From: Streptomyces marokkonensis
Lineage (GTDB): Bacteria > Actinomycetota > Actinomycetes > Streptomycetales > Streptomycetaceae
Direction of reading: 5' to 3'
Assembly (NCBI RefSeq): GCF_008312835.1
Contig: NZ_VSKS01000002.1
Span: forward strand, 186,001 to 250,000
Length of the DNA: 64,000 nt
In this document: positions 8,592 to 16,078 of the stretch, piece after piece
Position numbering within the stretch: the stretch's first letter is position 1
How the letters are laid out: each line of letters opens with the position of its first letter
The notes under the pieces: generated by a model
Seen by the model: only the letters and a program-made list of their open reading frames with translations
What the model was told of the DNA's origin: nothing
The model's database searches: none
Program-made: the position numbers and the translations under genes

Positions 8592-9173
8592 ATGAGCATG
8601 CGGTTCACTACGAAGGCCCGCAGGGGGATGGTCGTGCTGACCGCTGCGGCTGCACTGGCCACCAGCGTGGCCGGGTGCGGGGGTGGCGGTGACGAAGACA
8701 AAAAGCCGCAGACGTCGGCCTCTGCTCCCAAAAACGGTGGCGGGTCCGACCCGAGTGCTCAGGAAGGCGCCGACGAGGCCCTGGCAGAACTCAAGGGCGA
8801 GGACGGTCTGATGCTCAAGATCACCTCCGCTACTAGGGACGCGGGCGGTTTCGTCACGGTGAGTGGTGAGCTGAAGAATGACGGCGCTGACTCCGTACGT
8901 GTTTCAGTCCGAACCGCGGGTGACGAGACGGAGATCATCAGGCACGGGTCGTCGCTCGGCGGGGCCACGCTCGTCGACTCGAAGAGCAAGAAGCGCTACT
9001 ACGTATTGCGGGACACGGATGGACGCCCTCTGACCACGACGAATATGCCGAGGATCAAAGCCGGCGCGTCAATTCCTGTATTCATGCAGTTTCCATCGCC
9101 CCCAACGGGGACCACCGAGGTTGCCTTCCAACTGCCCACCTTCGCCAGCGGCACCATCCAGATCTCTGGGTGA
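8592..9173 (+). CDS. secreted lipoprotein of the pilin operon
   Basis: 193 residues. It has a basic N-terminus, a hydrophobic signal and a lipobox ending SVAGC near residue 29, followed by a Gly-rich spacer, so the mature protein is lipid-anchored outside the membrane. The body (residues about 65-193) predicts as a single beta-rich domain with an FVTVSGELKND-like segment, resembling small immunoglobulin-like or DUF4352-type extracellular domains, but I do not recognise a named family. It sits 34 bases after the TadG-like gene and just ahead of the OmpA-domain gene, all probably in the pilin transcript. Third-position GC is lower than the window average. Confidence 0.75.
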   Translation: MSMRFTTKARRGMVVLTAAAALATSVAGCGGGGDEDKKPQTSASAPKNGGGSDPSAQEGADEALAELKGEDGLMLKITSATRDAGGFVTVSGELKNDGADSVRVSVRTAGDETEIIRHGSSLGGATLVDSKSKKRYYVLRDTDGRPLTTTNMPRIKAGASIPVFMQFPSPPTGTTEVAFQLPTFASGTIQISG

Positions 9174-9181
9174 GGCAGAAG

Positions 9182-9796
9182 ATGACGCATACTCGCTCGA
9201 TCCTCATCGGAACCGTCGTCGCTCTCCTGGCTGTCAGCTCGGGAGTGGCCCACGCCGAAGACGGCCCCAGCATTCCCCCAGGCACCGAAGCCAGCGCCTC
9301 GGCCCCCGTGGAGCTCGACGCCAACGACCCCGATCTCAAGCTCCCCGACGGCGCCACCCTCGCCGAGCCCAAGGTGCTGGACATCAAACAGGTCGTCGAA
9401 GACCAGAGCGGTGACGAACGCCGCGAGGACACCAACTCCGACGTGAAGTTCGCCCTCCAGGCCGAGGTGCTGTTCGGCAAGGACAGCGCCAAGCTCGGTG
9501 CGGCGGCGAAGTCCCGTATCGCCGCCATCGCGGACGAGATCAAGACCCAGAACGCCACGAGGATCCGCGTCTTCGGCTTCACGGACAACCTGGGCTCCTC
9601 CGCCCACGGCGACGTCCTGTCCCGCAAGCGTGCCAACGCCGTGCACGGCGTCCTCGTCCAGGAGCTGAGCGACTCGAACGTCACCTACGAGGTCAGGGGC
9701 TACGGCGAGCAGTACCCGATCGCCGACAACTCCACCGAGGCCGGCCGCAAGAAGAACCGGAGGGTGGAGATCTCCTTCCCACGCACGGACAGCTGA
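9182..9796 (+). CDS. secreted OmpA-domain (peptidoglycan-binding) protein
   Basis: 204 residues from ATG 9182, which has a GAGG site six bases upstream; GTG 9170, overlapping the previous stop, is the alternative. A signal peptide ends around GVAHAED. The C-terminal half is an OmpA/MotB-like domain: EVLFGKDSAKLG, then IRVFGFTDNLGSSAHGDVLS with the Asp that contacts diaminopimelate, and the closing NRRVEISFP. Such domains bind the peptide stem of peptidoglycan. In a Gram-positive pilus locus it probably anchors or lines the passage of the pilus through the wall. It is the last gene of the pilin operon; a strong hairpin follows. Confidence 0.88.
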   Translation: MTHTRSILIGTVVALLAVSSGVAHAEDGPSIPPGTEASASAPVELDANDPDLKLPDGATLAEPKVLDIKQVVEDQSGDERREDTNSDVKFALQAEVLFGKDSAKLGAAAKSRIAAIADEIKTQNATRIRVFGFTDNLGSSAHGDVLSRKRANAVHGVLVQELSDSNVTYEVRGYGEQYPIADNSTEAGRKKNRRVEISFPRTDS

Positions 9797-9813
9797 CCGC
9801 ATGGGGCCGAAGG

Positions 9814-9849
9814 GGAAGCCCCTGGCAGACACGCCGGCCAGGGGCTTCC
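9814..9849. terminator. bidirectional hairpin terminator
   Basis: A perfect 13-base stem (9814-9826 with 9837-9849) and a 10-base loop lie between the convergent OmpA-domain and DUF192 genes. There is no U-tract, as is common in Streptomyces. Confidence 0.7.
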
Positions 9850-9857
9850 GCAGCCCG

Positions 9858-10259
9858 TCAGCCCTCTCGCCCCTCCGTGGCCGTGGCCCCTTCCCACACC
9901 ACTTCCACCCGCGCCCCGACCCGAAGCCCCCACCCTGCCATCGCCCCTGCCTCCGCCTCGATCACATGACGGGCCCTGACGCGCGGCAGGCCGAGCCGCC
10001 CGGGCGGCATGGTGCGTACGGAGATGACCCGGAGCCGCCTGTCGAGGTAGGCGACGTCGATGGGCATGCGCATACGGAACGTGTGGACGCTGTTGGCGGG
10101 CGACAGCAGCAGTGCCCCGTCGAGGGAGTCCCGCCCCAGCAGCCCCTTCGTGCGGGCCCGGTAGGAGGTGGCGACCTCCAGGGGAACGTGCACGGCCGGG
10201 CGCTCCCCGGCGTCCCCCCGCACGGTCAACTGCCCACGCCCGTCCCGCCAGCGCCCCAT
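9858..10259 (-). CDS. DUF192 family protein
   Basis: 133 residues. It matches the DUF192 pattern: ATSYRARTKGLLGRDSLDGALLL, then the hallmark SVHTFRMRMPIDVAYLDRRLRVI and a C-terminal ARHVIEAEAGAMAGWGLRVG. The family is a small beta-barrel of unknown function, often found near pilus or secretion genes and sometimes with a signal peptide, which is absent here. ATG 10259 is preceded directly by a GTG codon that could serve instead. It is divergent from the toxin gene, with a 290-base spacer that holds the toxin promoter. Confidence 0.85.
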   Translation of the reverse strand: MGRWRDGRGQLTVRGDAGERPAVHVPLEVATSYRARTKGLLGRDSLDGALLLSPANSVHTFRMRMPIDVAYLDRRLRVISVRTMPPGRLGLPRVRARHVIEAEAGAMAGWGLRVGARVEVVWEGATATEGREG

Positions 10260-10431
10260 CACGGACCGACCCCTTCGCCCACCGAACCATCGCGAACCGT
10301 CTCCGGTGAACGTATCCCCGGCCGGCTCCGGTGCGTCAGCCCGTCCCGTAGGCGACGACCGTGACCCGGACCCCGGTGGGCCGCACCGACAGCGCCCGTG
10401 AGTCCCATGGGCCCCCGTGGTGAACGGGCGG

Positions 10432-10491
10432 GATTGGGTGCGGTTTTGGGCCCACGGGCCCATGCCCCGACCGACCGCCCCTTCCTACCCT
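10432..10491 (+). promoter_or_regulatory. toxin promoter sharing the pilin element
   Basis: The 30-base element GATTGGG...TTGGGCCC-N2-GGGCCC begins at 10432, and a TACCCT -10-like hexamer begins exactly 54 bases later (10486). Both the sequence and the spacing repeat those before the Flp pilin gene. The toxin ATG lies 118 bases from the element, against 121 for the pilin. Confidence 0.5.
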
Positions 10492-10549
10492 CGGGGCCTG
10501 CCGTGAACCAAACACGGGTGCGAACCGGGGGACTTGAGGAGGGGCGGGC

Positions 10550-12973
10550 ATGGCCTCGAACGGGGGAGGAGCGGAGTCCGGGGCGGTGCGTGCGCCCGGA
10601 TACGGGGGAGGGCGGCGGGACATGCCGCGGCCCCTGTCCCGGGCCCTGCTGCTGGTGCACGCGCTGTTCGCGCTCACCGCGCTCGGTGGCCTGGGCCTCC
10701 TGCTGACCGCGGCGTCGCTCGACGCGGTGGACGGCACACTGCTCGCCCAGGTGGCCTACGCCGCCGCTCCGGGTGTGGCCGGCTGGTGGCTGGCCCGCCG
10801 CGCCTGGCGGGGCGGAGCCCGCGTCCGGCTCGGGCTCGTCGTCGTCCAGGCATGGCTGGTCCTCGGCTCGGTGTCCAACCTCGCCGACGGATCGGCCCGC
10901 GGCTTCACCCAGCTGCTGCTCCCCCTCCTCGTCCTGTACCTCCTGACCCGTCCGGAGAGCCGCGACTGGTACCGGCTCGCCGAACCGGAGCGGCGGGAGC
11001 GCCGCCCTTTCTCGCTGCCCCGGATGATCCGCTGGCGCCGCGACGACGGACAGACGGCGGTGGAGTACGCGGGCCTGGTCGCGGTCGTCGCGGCGATCGT
11101 CACCGCCCTCGTCGTCAGCGGCCTGGGCGGGCAGCTCCTCACCGGCATCCAGGCGCAGGTGTGCCGCGTCACCGGTGCGGCCTGTCCCGCGCCCGGTGAC
11201 GGCGGTGACGGCCAGGTCACGGCGGAGGACGGCGACGGCGGCGGCACCGGGAACGGCACCGGGGACGCGACGACCGGCGGTACGGGGAATTCCGGGGGCG
11301 ACGCGGACGGCCCGGGTGACGCGGACGGCACGGGCCCCGGCAACCAGGACCCCGGCAACCAGGACCCCGGCAACCGGGACCCCGGCGACCCGGGCTCCGG
11401 CGACGGCGACGGCGACGGCGGCGGCACGGACCCCGACGACCCGCCCGCCGATACGGCGGACGACCCCTCCGTCGTGGACCCGGTGGCCGCCGAGGACGAG
11501 ATCGACGAGCCGCCGTACGAGGACCCCACCGCCGACGGCGGGACCGAGGACGGGGGCGACGGGGGCGACGAGGGGTGCTTCTCCGGCTTCGGCGCCTTCT
11601 TCGGATGCGCCGGCGACCAGCTCAAGCAGGTCGGCGAGGGGCTGTTCGTCGACGGCATCTGGGGTGACCTCACCGGCATCTGGGACGTGGTGACCAACCC
11701 CGTCGACACCTGGAACGGCCTGATGGACTACGGCCGGTCCCTCGGTGACGACTGGTGGAACGACACCGCCGACGCCCGCGAGAAGTGGGACGACGGCGAC
11801 TACCTCGGCGCGGTCCTGGACTGGGGCGGAGCCTCGCTCGGCACCGGCGGGACCGTCCTGTTCGACTCGTTCATCGGCGACGACGTCGTGGACCAGTGGA
11901 ACAGCGGCAACGAGACCCGCGCCGTCACCACGGTCGTCTGGAACGTCGGCTCCCTCTTCATCCCCGGTTACGGCGAAGCGAAGATCGCCGAGAAGATCGG
12001 CTCGCTCGGCCGGCTGAGCAAGGTCGTCGACGACGCCACAGAGGCCGCCCAGGACGCGCGGCGCGCGGCCGAGGCGGGCGACCTCGACGCGCTGGACGAC
12101 GCCGTCCGGCGCGCCGACGAGGCGGCGGACGAGGCGGAGGACGCGGCGCGCCGCACCGGCTGCACCATCTCCGCGCCCGCGCGGGGGATCCCGTACGGCG
12201 AGGGCCCGCACCCGGGCACGAGCGGCGGACCCGGCACGGGCACCACCGTGCTCGCCGTCGGCCCCGTCGCGCGCAGCCCCTACGTCGTGCTGGCCGAAGG
12301 GGGCTGCGACGAGGAGGCCAGGCAGCAGGCCGAGGAGGCGCGCGCCGCGGAGCGCCAGGCCTACCTGGAACGCAAGCGCGCCGCGGAACCGGACCGCGCC
12401 CGGGAGGCGCTGGCGAACAGGAAGCAGTACCCCGAGCCGGAGCACGGCGACACGAGCGACCCGCGCAACTACAACCCGCCGGACTGGGCCGACGACCTCG
12501 CGAGCCGCACGTACGGCGACGCGGACGACGGCGACGGCTTCTGGGCGAGCCGCGACCGCAACCCCAGCCCCAACTGGCGCAACGAGTCGTGGCTGCGCTA
12601 CCAGGAACAGGTCACCGGTACGCAGCGCGGTCACGAGTACGTCGTCCCGCACCCCGACCCCGACGTACCGGACGTCGAGTTCGACGGCTGGGACTCCTCC
12701 CGCCAGACCTACCTCGAGGCCAAGAACGGCTACGACAGCTTCCTGGCCGCCGACCGCACGGAACTCACCCCGTCCGGCCGGGAACGGCTGCTGACCGAGG
12801 CGCGCAGGCAGGCGAGCGCGGCGAACGGCAAGGACATCGAGTGGCACTTCTCCAACCAGGAGGTCGCCGACGCGGCCCGCGACGCCTTCGAGGACGCGGG
12901 CCTGGACATCGAGGTCGTCCACACCGCGCCGGAGCGGGTCGCCGGCGACAGGCGGCCCGAGGCGTTCGACTGA
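10550..12973 (+). CDS. polymorphic toxin with internal Flp-prepilin segment and C-terminal Tox-REase-5-like nuclease domain
   Basis: 807 residues. Order: four membrane helices (about 30-57, 63-86, 91-112, 116-136); a basic cytoplasmic loop; the motif G-QTAVEY (Gly167), identical to that of the Flp pilin; a fifth helix (174-197). Two cysteines follow, then a long Gly/Asp/Pro linker with tandem repeats (about 205-335) and a conserved-looking pre-toxin region rich in Trp and Asp (about 340-500). An Ala/Glu helical region and the C-terminal domain (about 675-790) complete it. That domain has RYQEQVTGTQRGHEYVV, FDGW (Asp712) and YLEAK (Glu723, Lys725), the pattern I know from restriction-endonuclease-fold toxins of the Tox-REase-5 type. 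Prepilin peptidase cleavage would release a pilin-anchored toxin. RBS GGAGGGG. An immunity-like gene follows. Confidence 0.82.
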   Translation: MASNGGGAESGAVRAPGYGGGRRDMPRPLSRALLLVHALFALTALGGLGLLLTAASLDAVDGTLLAQVAYAAAPGVAGWWLARRAWRGGARVRLGLVVVQAWLVLGSVSNLADGSARGFTQLLLPLLVLYLLTRPESRDWYRLAEPERRERRPFSLPRMIRWRRDDGQTAVEYAGLVAVVAAIVTALVVSGLGGQLLTGIQAQVCRVTGAACPAPGDGGDGQVTAEDGDGGGTGNGTGDATTGGTGNSGGDADGPGDADGTGPGNQDPGNQDPGNRDPGDPGSGDGDGDGGGTDPDDPPADTADDPSVVDPVAAEDEIDEPPYEDPTADGGTEDGGDGGDEGCFSGFGAFFGCAGDQLKQVGEGLFVDGIWGDLTGIWDVVTNPVDTWNGLMDYGRSLGDDWWNDTADAREKWDDGDYLGAVLDWGGASLGTGGTVLFDSFIGDDVVDQWNSGNETRAVTTVVWNVGSLFIPGYGEAKIAEKIGSLGRLSKVVDDATEAAQDARRAAEAGDLDALDDAVRRADEAADEAEDAARRTGCTISAPARGIPYGEGPHPGTSGGPGTGTTVLAVGPVARSPYVVLAEGGCDEEARQQAEEARAAERQAYLERKRAAEPDRAREALANRKQYPEPEHGDTSDPRNYNPPDWADDLASRTYGDADDGDGFWASRDRNPSPNWRNESWLRYQEQVTGTQRGHEYVVPHPDPDVPDVEFDGWDSSRQTYLEAKNGYDSFLAADRTELTPSGRERLLTEARRQASAANGKDIEWHFSNQEVADAARDAFEDAGLDIEVVHTAPERVAGDRRPEAFD
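11335..11394 (+). repeat. four 15-base tandem repeats in the toxin linker
   Basis: Four consecutive copies of a 15-base unit related to CCCCGGCAACCAGGA encode PGNQD-type pentapeptides. The first three differ by two bases and the fourth is diverged. The tract lies in the flexible Gly/Asp/Pro linker between the membrane and pre-toxin parts. Confidence 0.85.
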
Positions 12974-13052
12974 CGGGGCGCCGGCCGGACCGCGGCCCTA
13001 AGGTGGTCGCGGCGGCGGATGTGGGCGAGAGGCGAGAGAAGAGGGACGGGAC

Positions 13053-13787
13053 ATGCGACGCGTGGTGCGGGGCTTCTGGGGCCCCCGGCAGGAGTCGGCG
13101 GAGGAACTCGCCGCACGGTGGAGCACGACGCTGGACCGGTTCGCGTTGCTGCTGCCGGAGGCGGCGGGCGGTCCGGGGGAGACGGCCGGCGCGCCGTCCT
13201 GGGAGTGGCGTACCGTCCCCGCGGCCGGGCCCGCAGAGACGGTCCGGTCGGACGAGTCGTCGCTGCGCGGCGCGTTGCGCACGGCCCGGGAGGCGGACCC
13301 CTGGGCGGCGGCCAACGGCACGTCACTGCGGCTGCTCGCCGACAGCCCCGCCGCCGGCTGGAAGGTGGAGATCGCCGGGCTGGCGGGCGGCACCCCGGAC
13401 TCCCTGCTCCAGTCGCTGGTCGCCACGATCACCTCCCCCGACGAGGCGTCACTTCCCGACGCCGCGCTCCTCACCGTGGTGGCGGAGGCCTGGCAGCCGG
13501 ACTACGGCGACGTGAGCGACCGGGCGGTCACCTCCGCCCTGAAGGAGGAGGCCGGCTTCAGGATCGGCACGCCGTCGGTCGGCTGGATCGGCTACCTGTC
13601 CGCGGGCCGGGCCGCGCGCGTCCCCGCCGACCTGACGGCCGACCGCGTCGAACTGCCCACCGAGGGCCTGCTCCTCGCCATCACGTCCCCCGGGGACACC
13701 GCGGCCGTCGTCGAGGCGTACGAGACCCTCAGGAAGTCCGGCGCACTGGAGCCGCTGCCCCGCCCGATGAACAGGCCCGCGCTGTGA
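13053..13787 (+). CDS. immunity protein, Imm52-like
   Basis: 244 residues with no signal peptide or membrane helix, so cytoplasmic. The start RRVVRGFWGPRQESAEELAARW with later RLLADSPAAGWKVEIAG and GWIGYLS matches my memory of Imm52 immunity proteins, which commonly follow Tox-REase-5 toxin genes. It begins 79 bases after the toxin stop behind a GAGAAGAGGG site. A TAAGGT hexamer at 12999 could give it a separate promoter, which is usual for immunity genes. Its stop overlaps the next GTG (GTGA). The position immediately 3' of the toxin is the main support; the family name is likely but not certain. Confidence 0.75.
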   Translation: MRRVVRGFWGPRQESAEELAARWSTTLDRFALLLPEAAGGPGETAGAPSWEWRTVPAAGPAETVRSDESSLRGALRTAREADPWAAANGTSLRLLADSPAAGWKVEIAGLAGGTPDSLLQSLVATITSPDEASLPDAALLTVVAEAWQPDYGDVSDRAVTSALKEEAGFRIGTPSVGWIGYLSAGRAARVPADLTADRVELPTEGLLLAITSPGDTAAVVEAYETLRKSGALEPLPRPMNRPAL

Positions 13788-14293
13788 CAGCCCGCGCGGG
13801 TGAACCCTTCGACACGCACCGGGCGGTGTCCGACATCGAGGCCGCCCTGTCCGTCCCCCTCCCGGCGTCCGGTCCGGCGGCCGACGAGGGGGAGCCCGGC
13901 ACCGGCGAGTGGACGTCGACCCGGGGTGAGGGGTTCCTGCTCCTCCCTTTGTGGGAGAGCGAAGCGCTCACGGGCGTGTACGGCCGCGAATGGAACGACG
14001 CGGAGGCGGCGGCGGAGGCGAACCTGGCCGCGCTGGTGTCGGAACTGGACCGCCGCTGGGGGCCGCACCGGACGGTGACCATGGGTCCGGCCCTGCTGCG
14101 GCGTCCGGCCGCGGAACCCTTCCGCACCCTCGTCGCCAAGGACTGCAACGGTGACCTGACCCTCTGGGGTCCGGTGCCCGACCCGGGCGGCCGCCTGGCC
14201 GCCGTCTCCCTCAACCAGTCCGACGGCGACGCCCCGCTGATCCTCACCGCGCTGATCACGGACCGGCCGCTCCCCGATGTGACCGTGTTGTAG
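13784..14293 (+). CDS. hypothetical protein coupled to the immunity gene
   Basis: 169 residues starting at GTG 13784, which overlaps the immunity stop by four bases, so it is translationally coupled. It is soluble and acidic with no signal. The C-terminal half (FRTLVAKDCNGDLTLWGPV, then LAAVSLNQSDGDAPLILTALI) predicts as mixed alpha/beta. I do not recognise a family. In toxin loci such a second coupled gene is often an accessory or second immunity protein. An alternative is an unrelated small gene that happens to overlap. Confidence 0.65.
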   Translation: MTARAGEPFDTHRAVSDIEAALSVPLPASGPAADEGEPGTGEWTSTRGEGFLLLPLWESEALTGVYGREWNDAEAAAEANLAALVSELDRRWGPHRTVTMGPALLRRPAAEPFRTLVAKDCNGDLTLWGPVPDPGGRLAAVSLNQSDGDAPLILTALITDRPLPDVTVL

Positions 14294-14386
14294 CAGGAGT
14301 TGACACCCTTCACTCTGGTGCCGTGCCGCGTGCGCTGGATAACTTGGGTTCGCTCAGGAGAAGCCTTGCCCCACCGGGAGCCGACC

Positions 14387-15040
14387 GTGAACCGCCGCCC
14401 CACCCTGCTCGCAGCGCTCGCGCTGACCGCCACAGCGGCGTTGACGCTGTCCGCCTGCGGAAGCGACGACGCCCCCGCCAAGGCCGGCGACGAGATCGCC
14501 GGCGCCGACACGGACGGCAAGAAGTCGCCCCCCGCAACCACTCCGCCGGCCTCCGAGGAACGGCCGAAGATCACCTTCCCTGCGGACGCGAAGAACGTCT
14601 TCGAGGGAGGGAAGACGGGCGATCCGGCGAAGGACGCCGTTCTCGCCGACAGCGCCCTCAGCGTCAATGCCGTCGACGAGGCGATCTTGAAGGGCACCAC
14701 GGACACGCAGGCGCTCGGCTTCTACAACGCCGAGAAGGCACTCAGCTCGTCGATCGCGTACGCACAGCGCTACATCGACGGCAATGACACCTGGGCCGGC
14801 GTGACGCGGTACTTCAACCGCAAGGCAACGCTGAGCGGTGAAAAGAAGGCCTATGTCACCTACTGCTCCGACGAGACCAAGTCGCACATCAAGAACAGGA
14901 AGACCGGCAAGGTCGACAAGTCGGCTGCGAGCTCGGACAGTTACGTGCTGTACAACACCGCGCTGACCAAGAACGCCGAAGGTGTCTGGCAGACCACCGA
15001 CATCGTCTCGAAGAGGGGGGCCAAGGAGTGCCAGCCGTAA
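14387..15040 (+). CDS. lipoprotein of unknown function
   Basis: 217 residues from GTG 14387 (CGGGAG site 8 bases upstream). A signal peptide ends with the lipobox LTLSAC near residue 22, and a Ser/Thr/Pro-rich spacer follows. The mature domain (about 60-217) contains AILKGTTDTQALGFYNAEKALSSS, then GVTRYFNRKATLSG and a two-cysteine C-terminus. It resembles the small extracellular lipoproteins of unknown function that are common in Streptomyces. Its end overlaps the start of the next secreted protein by 13 bases, so the two are made together. Confidence 0.75.
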   Translation: MNRRPTLLAALALTATAALTLSACGSDDAPAKAGDEIAGADTDGKKSPPATTPPASEERPKITFPADAKNVFEGGKTGDPAKDAVLADSALSVNAVDEAILKGTTDTQALGFYNAEKALSSSIAYAQRYIDGNDTWAGVTRYFNRKATLSGEKKAYVTYCSDETKSHIKNRKTGKVDKSAASSDSYVLYNTALTKNAEGVWQTTDIVSKRGAKECQP

Positions 15041-16059
15041 GAAACGCGGGCAGGACGGCGACGGTCCTCGCGGTCGCATGTGCCTGCGTCTTCGCTTCCC
15101 AGGCAGCCTTCGCCGACCGGGGCAAGTACGGAAACAACGGTGACACGGAGCAACGTGCCGAGACCGGTGCCGACGGTACCGTTTCCGTGACCGTCGGCGG
15201 GGTTGTCTTCGACCGTTCGAAGAACGGCACCGGTGGCTCCGCGGGTGCGCTGACGTCCTCCACGTCGTGGACCCCGCCCGCCTGCTGGTACGCCCCCAAG
15301 TACACGCCCGAGCAGTTGCAGGACTACCTGGAGCCCATCTGGGAGGCCGGGTCGACGGGCCACGAGTGGGACGCCAAGCAGCGGGAGAAGTACACGAACC
15401 CGGACGACCCGAAGAAGGACTTCAACAAGGACAAGTCCGGCAAGGGCTACTGGTGGGGCTCGTACGTCAACGAGAGCTTCCCGCCCGGCTGGGACTCCTG
15501 CACCAGGGACTACTTCTGGGTGGACGAGGGCGAGGCCCCGCCCGCCGACATCGAGAACGCGGTCACACCGGAGATCCTCGCCGAACTCGCCTACGCGGAG
15601 ATCCGCGTCCCGGGCACCGAGGTCACGCTCGCCCCCGCGGAGGCGACCAAGGTGAACCTTCCGACCTGGGCGTGGCTGGACGGCGCGGAGTTCAAGCCGG
15701 TCTCGGTCACCGCGTCCGTCCCGGAGATCGGCATCCAGGCGACCGCCACGGCGGAACCCGTCTCGCTGAAGATCGAGCCGGGCACCCCGGACGCCGAGAC
15801 CTACCCGGCCTCGGGCGTCTGCGCGCTGGACGGCGGCCGTATCGGGCAGCCGTACGCGAAGGGCAAGGCGGACGAGGCGCCACCGTGCGGGGTGAAGTAC
15901 CTGCGTTCCTCGGGCGACGGCACGTTCCCGCTCCAGGCCACGGTCACCTGGGAGATCCACTGGACGGGCACCGGCGGCGCCGGCGGCGACCTCCCCGACG
16001 GCGAGTTCGGCGCCACACAGGACGTCGTGGTCCAGGAAATCCAGGCGGTCAACCGCTGA
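15028..16059 (+). CDS. secreted protein coupled to the lipoprotein
   Basis: 343 residues from GTG 15028 (AAGGA site). A cleavable signal peptide ends near QAAFAD. The mature protein is rich in Trp, Tyr and Asp, with several cysteines (PPACWYAPKY, GWDSCTRDYFWVDEG, SGVCALDGG, PPCGVKY) that probably form disulfides. Its second half predicts as beta strands (EIRVPGTEVTLAPAEATKV onward), like an immunoglobulin-type fold. I recognise it only as a conserved Streptomyces secreted protein; some databases label relatives enoyl reductase, which nothing in the sequence supports. Overlap with the upstream lipoprotein suggests a shared role at the cell surface. Confidence 0.75.
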   Translation: MPAVRNAGRTATVLAVACACVFASQAAFADRGKYGNNGDTEQRAETGADGTVSVTVGGVVFDRSKNGTGGSAGALTSSTSWTPPACWYAPKYTPEQLQDYLEPIWEAGSTGHEWDAKQREKYTNPDDPKKDFNKDKSGKGYWWGSYVNESFPPGWDSCTRDYFWVDEGEAPPADIENAVTPEILAELAYAEIRVPGTEVTLAPAEATKVNLPTWAWLDGAEFKPVSVTASVPEIGIQATATAEPVSLKIEPGTPDAETYPASGVCALDGGRIGQPYAKGKADEAPPCGVKYLRSSGDGTFPLQATVTWEIHWTGTGGAGGDLPDGEFGATQDVVVQEIQAVNR

Positions 16060-16078
16060 GCTCGGGTAGGAAGTTCCC

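Noticed and set aside
11335-11394. CRISPR-like repeats
   Set aside because: The units are contiguous, without spacers, and encode pentapeptide repeats in a linker.
10259-12922. Very long antisense open frame over the toxin gene (887 codons)
   Set aside because: It is a by-product of GC-rich codons; no family likeness, no ribosome-binding site, and the opposite strand encodes a coherent multidomain protein.
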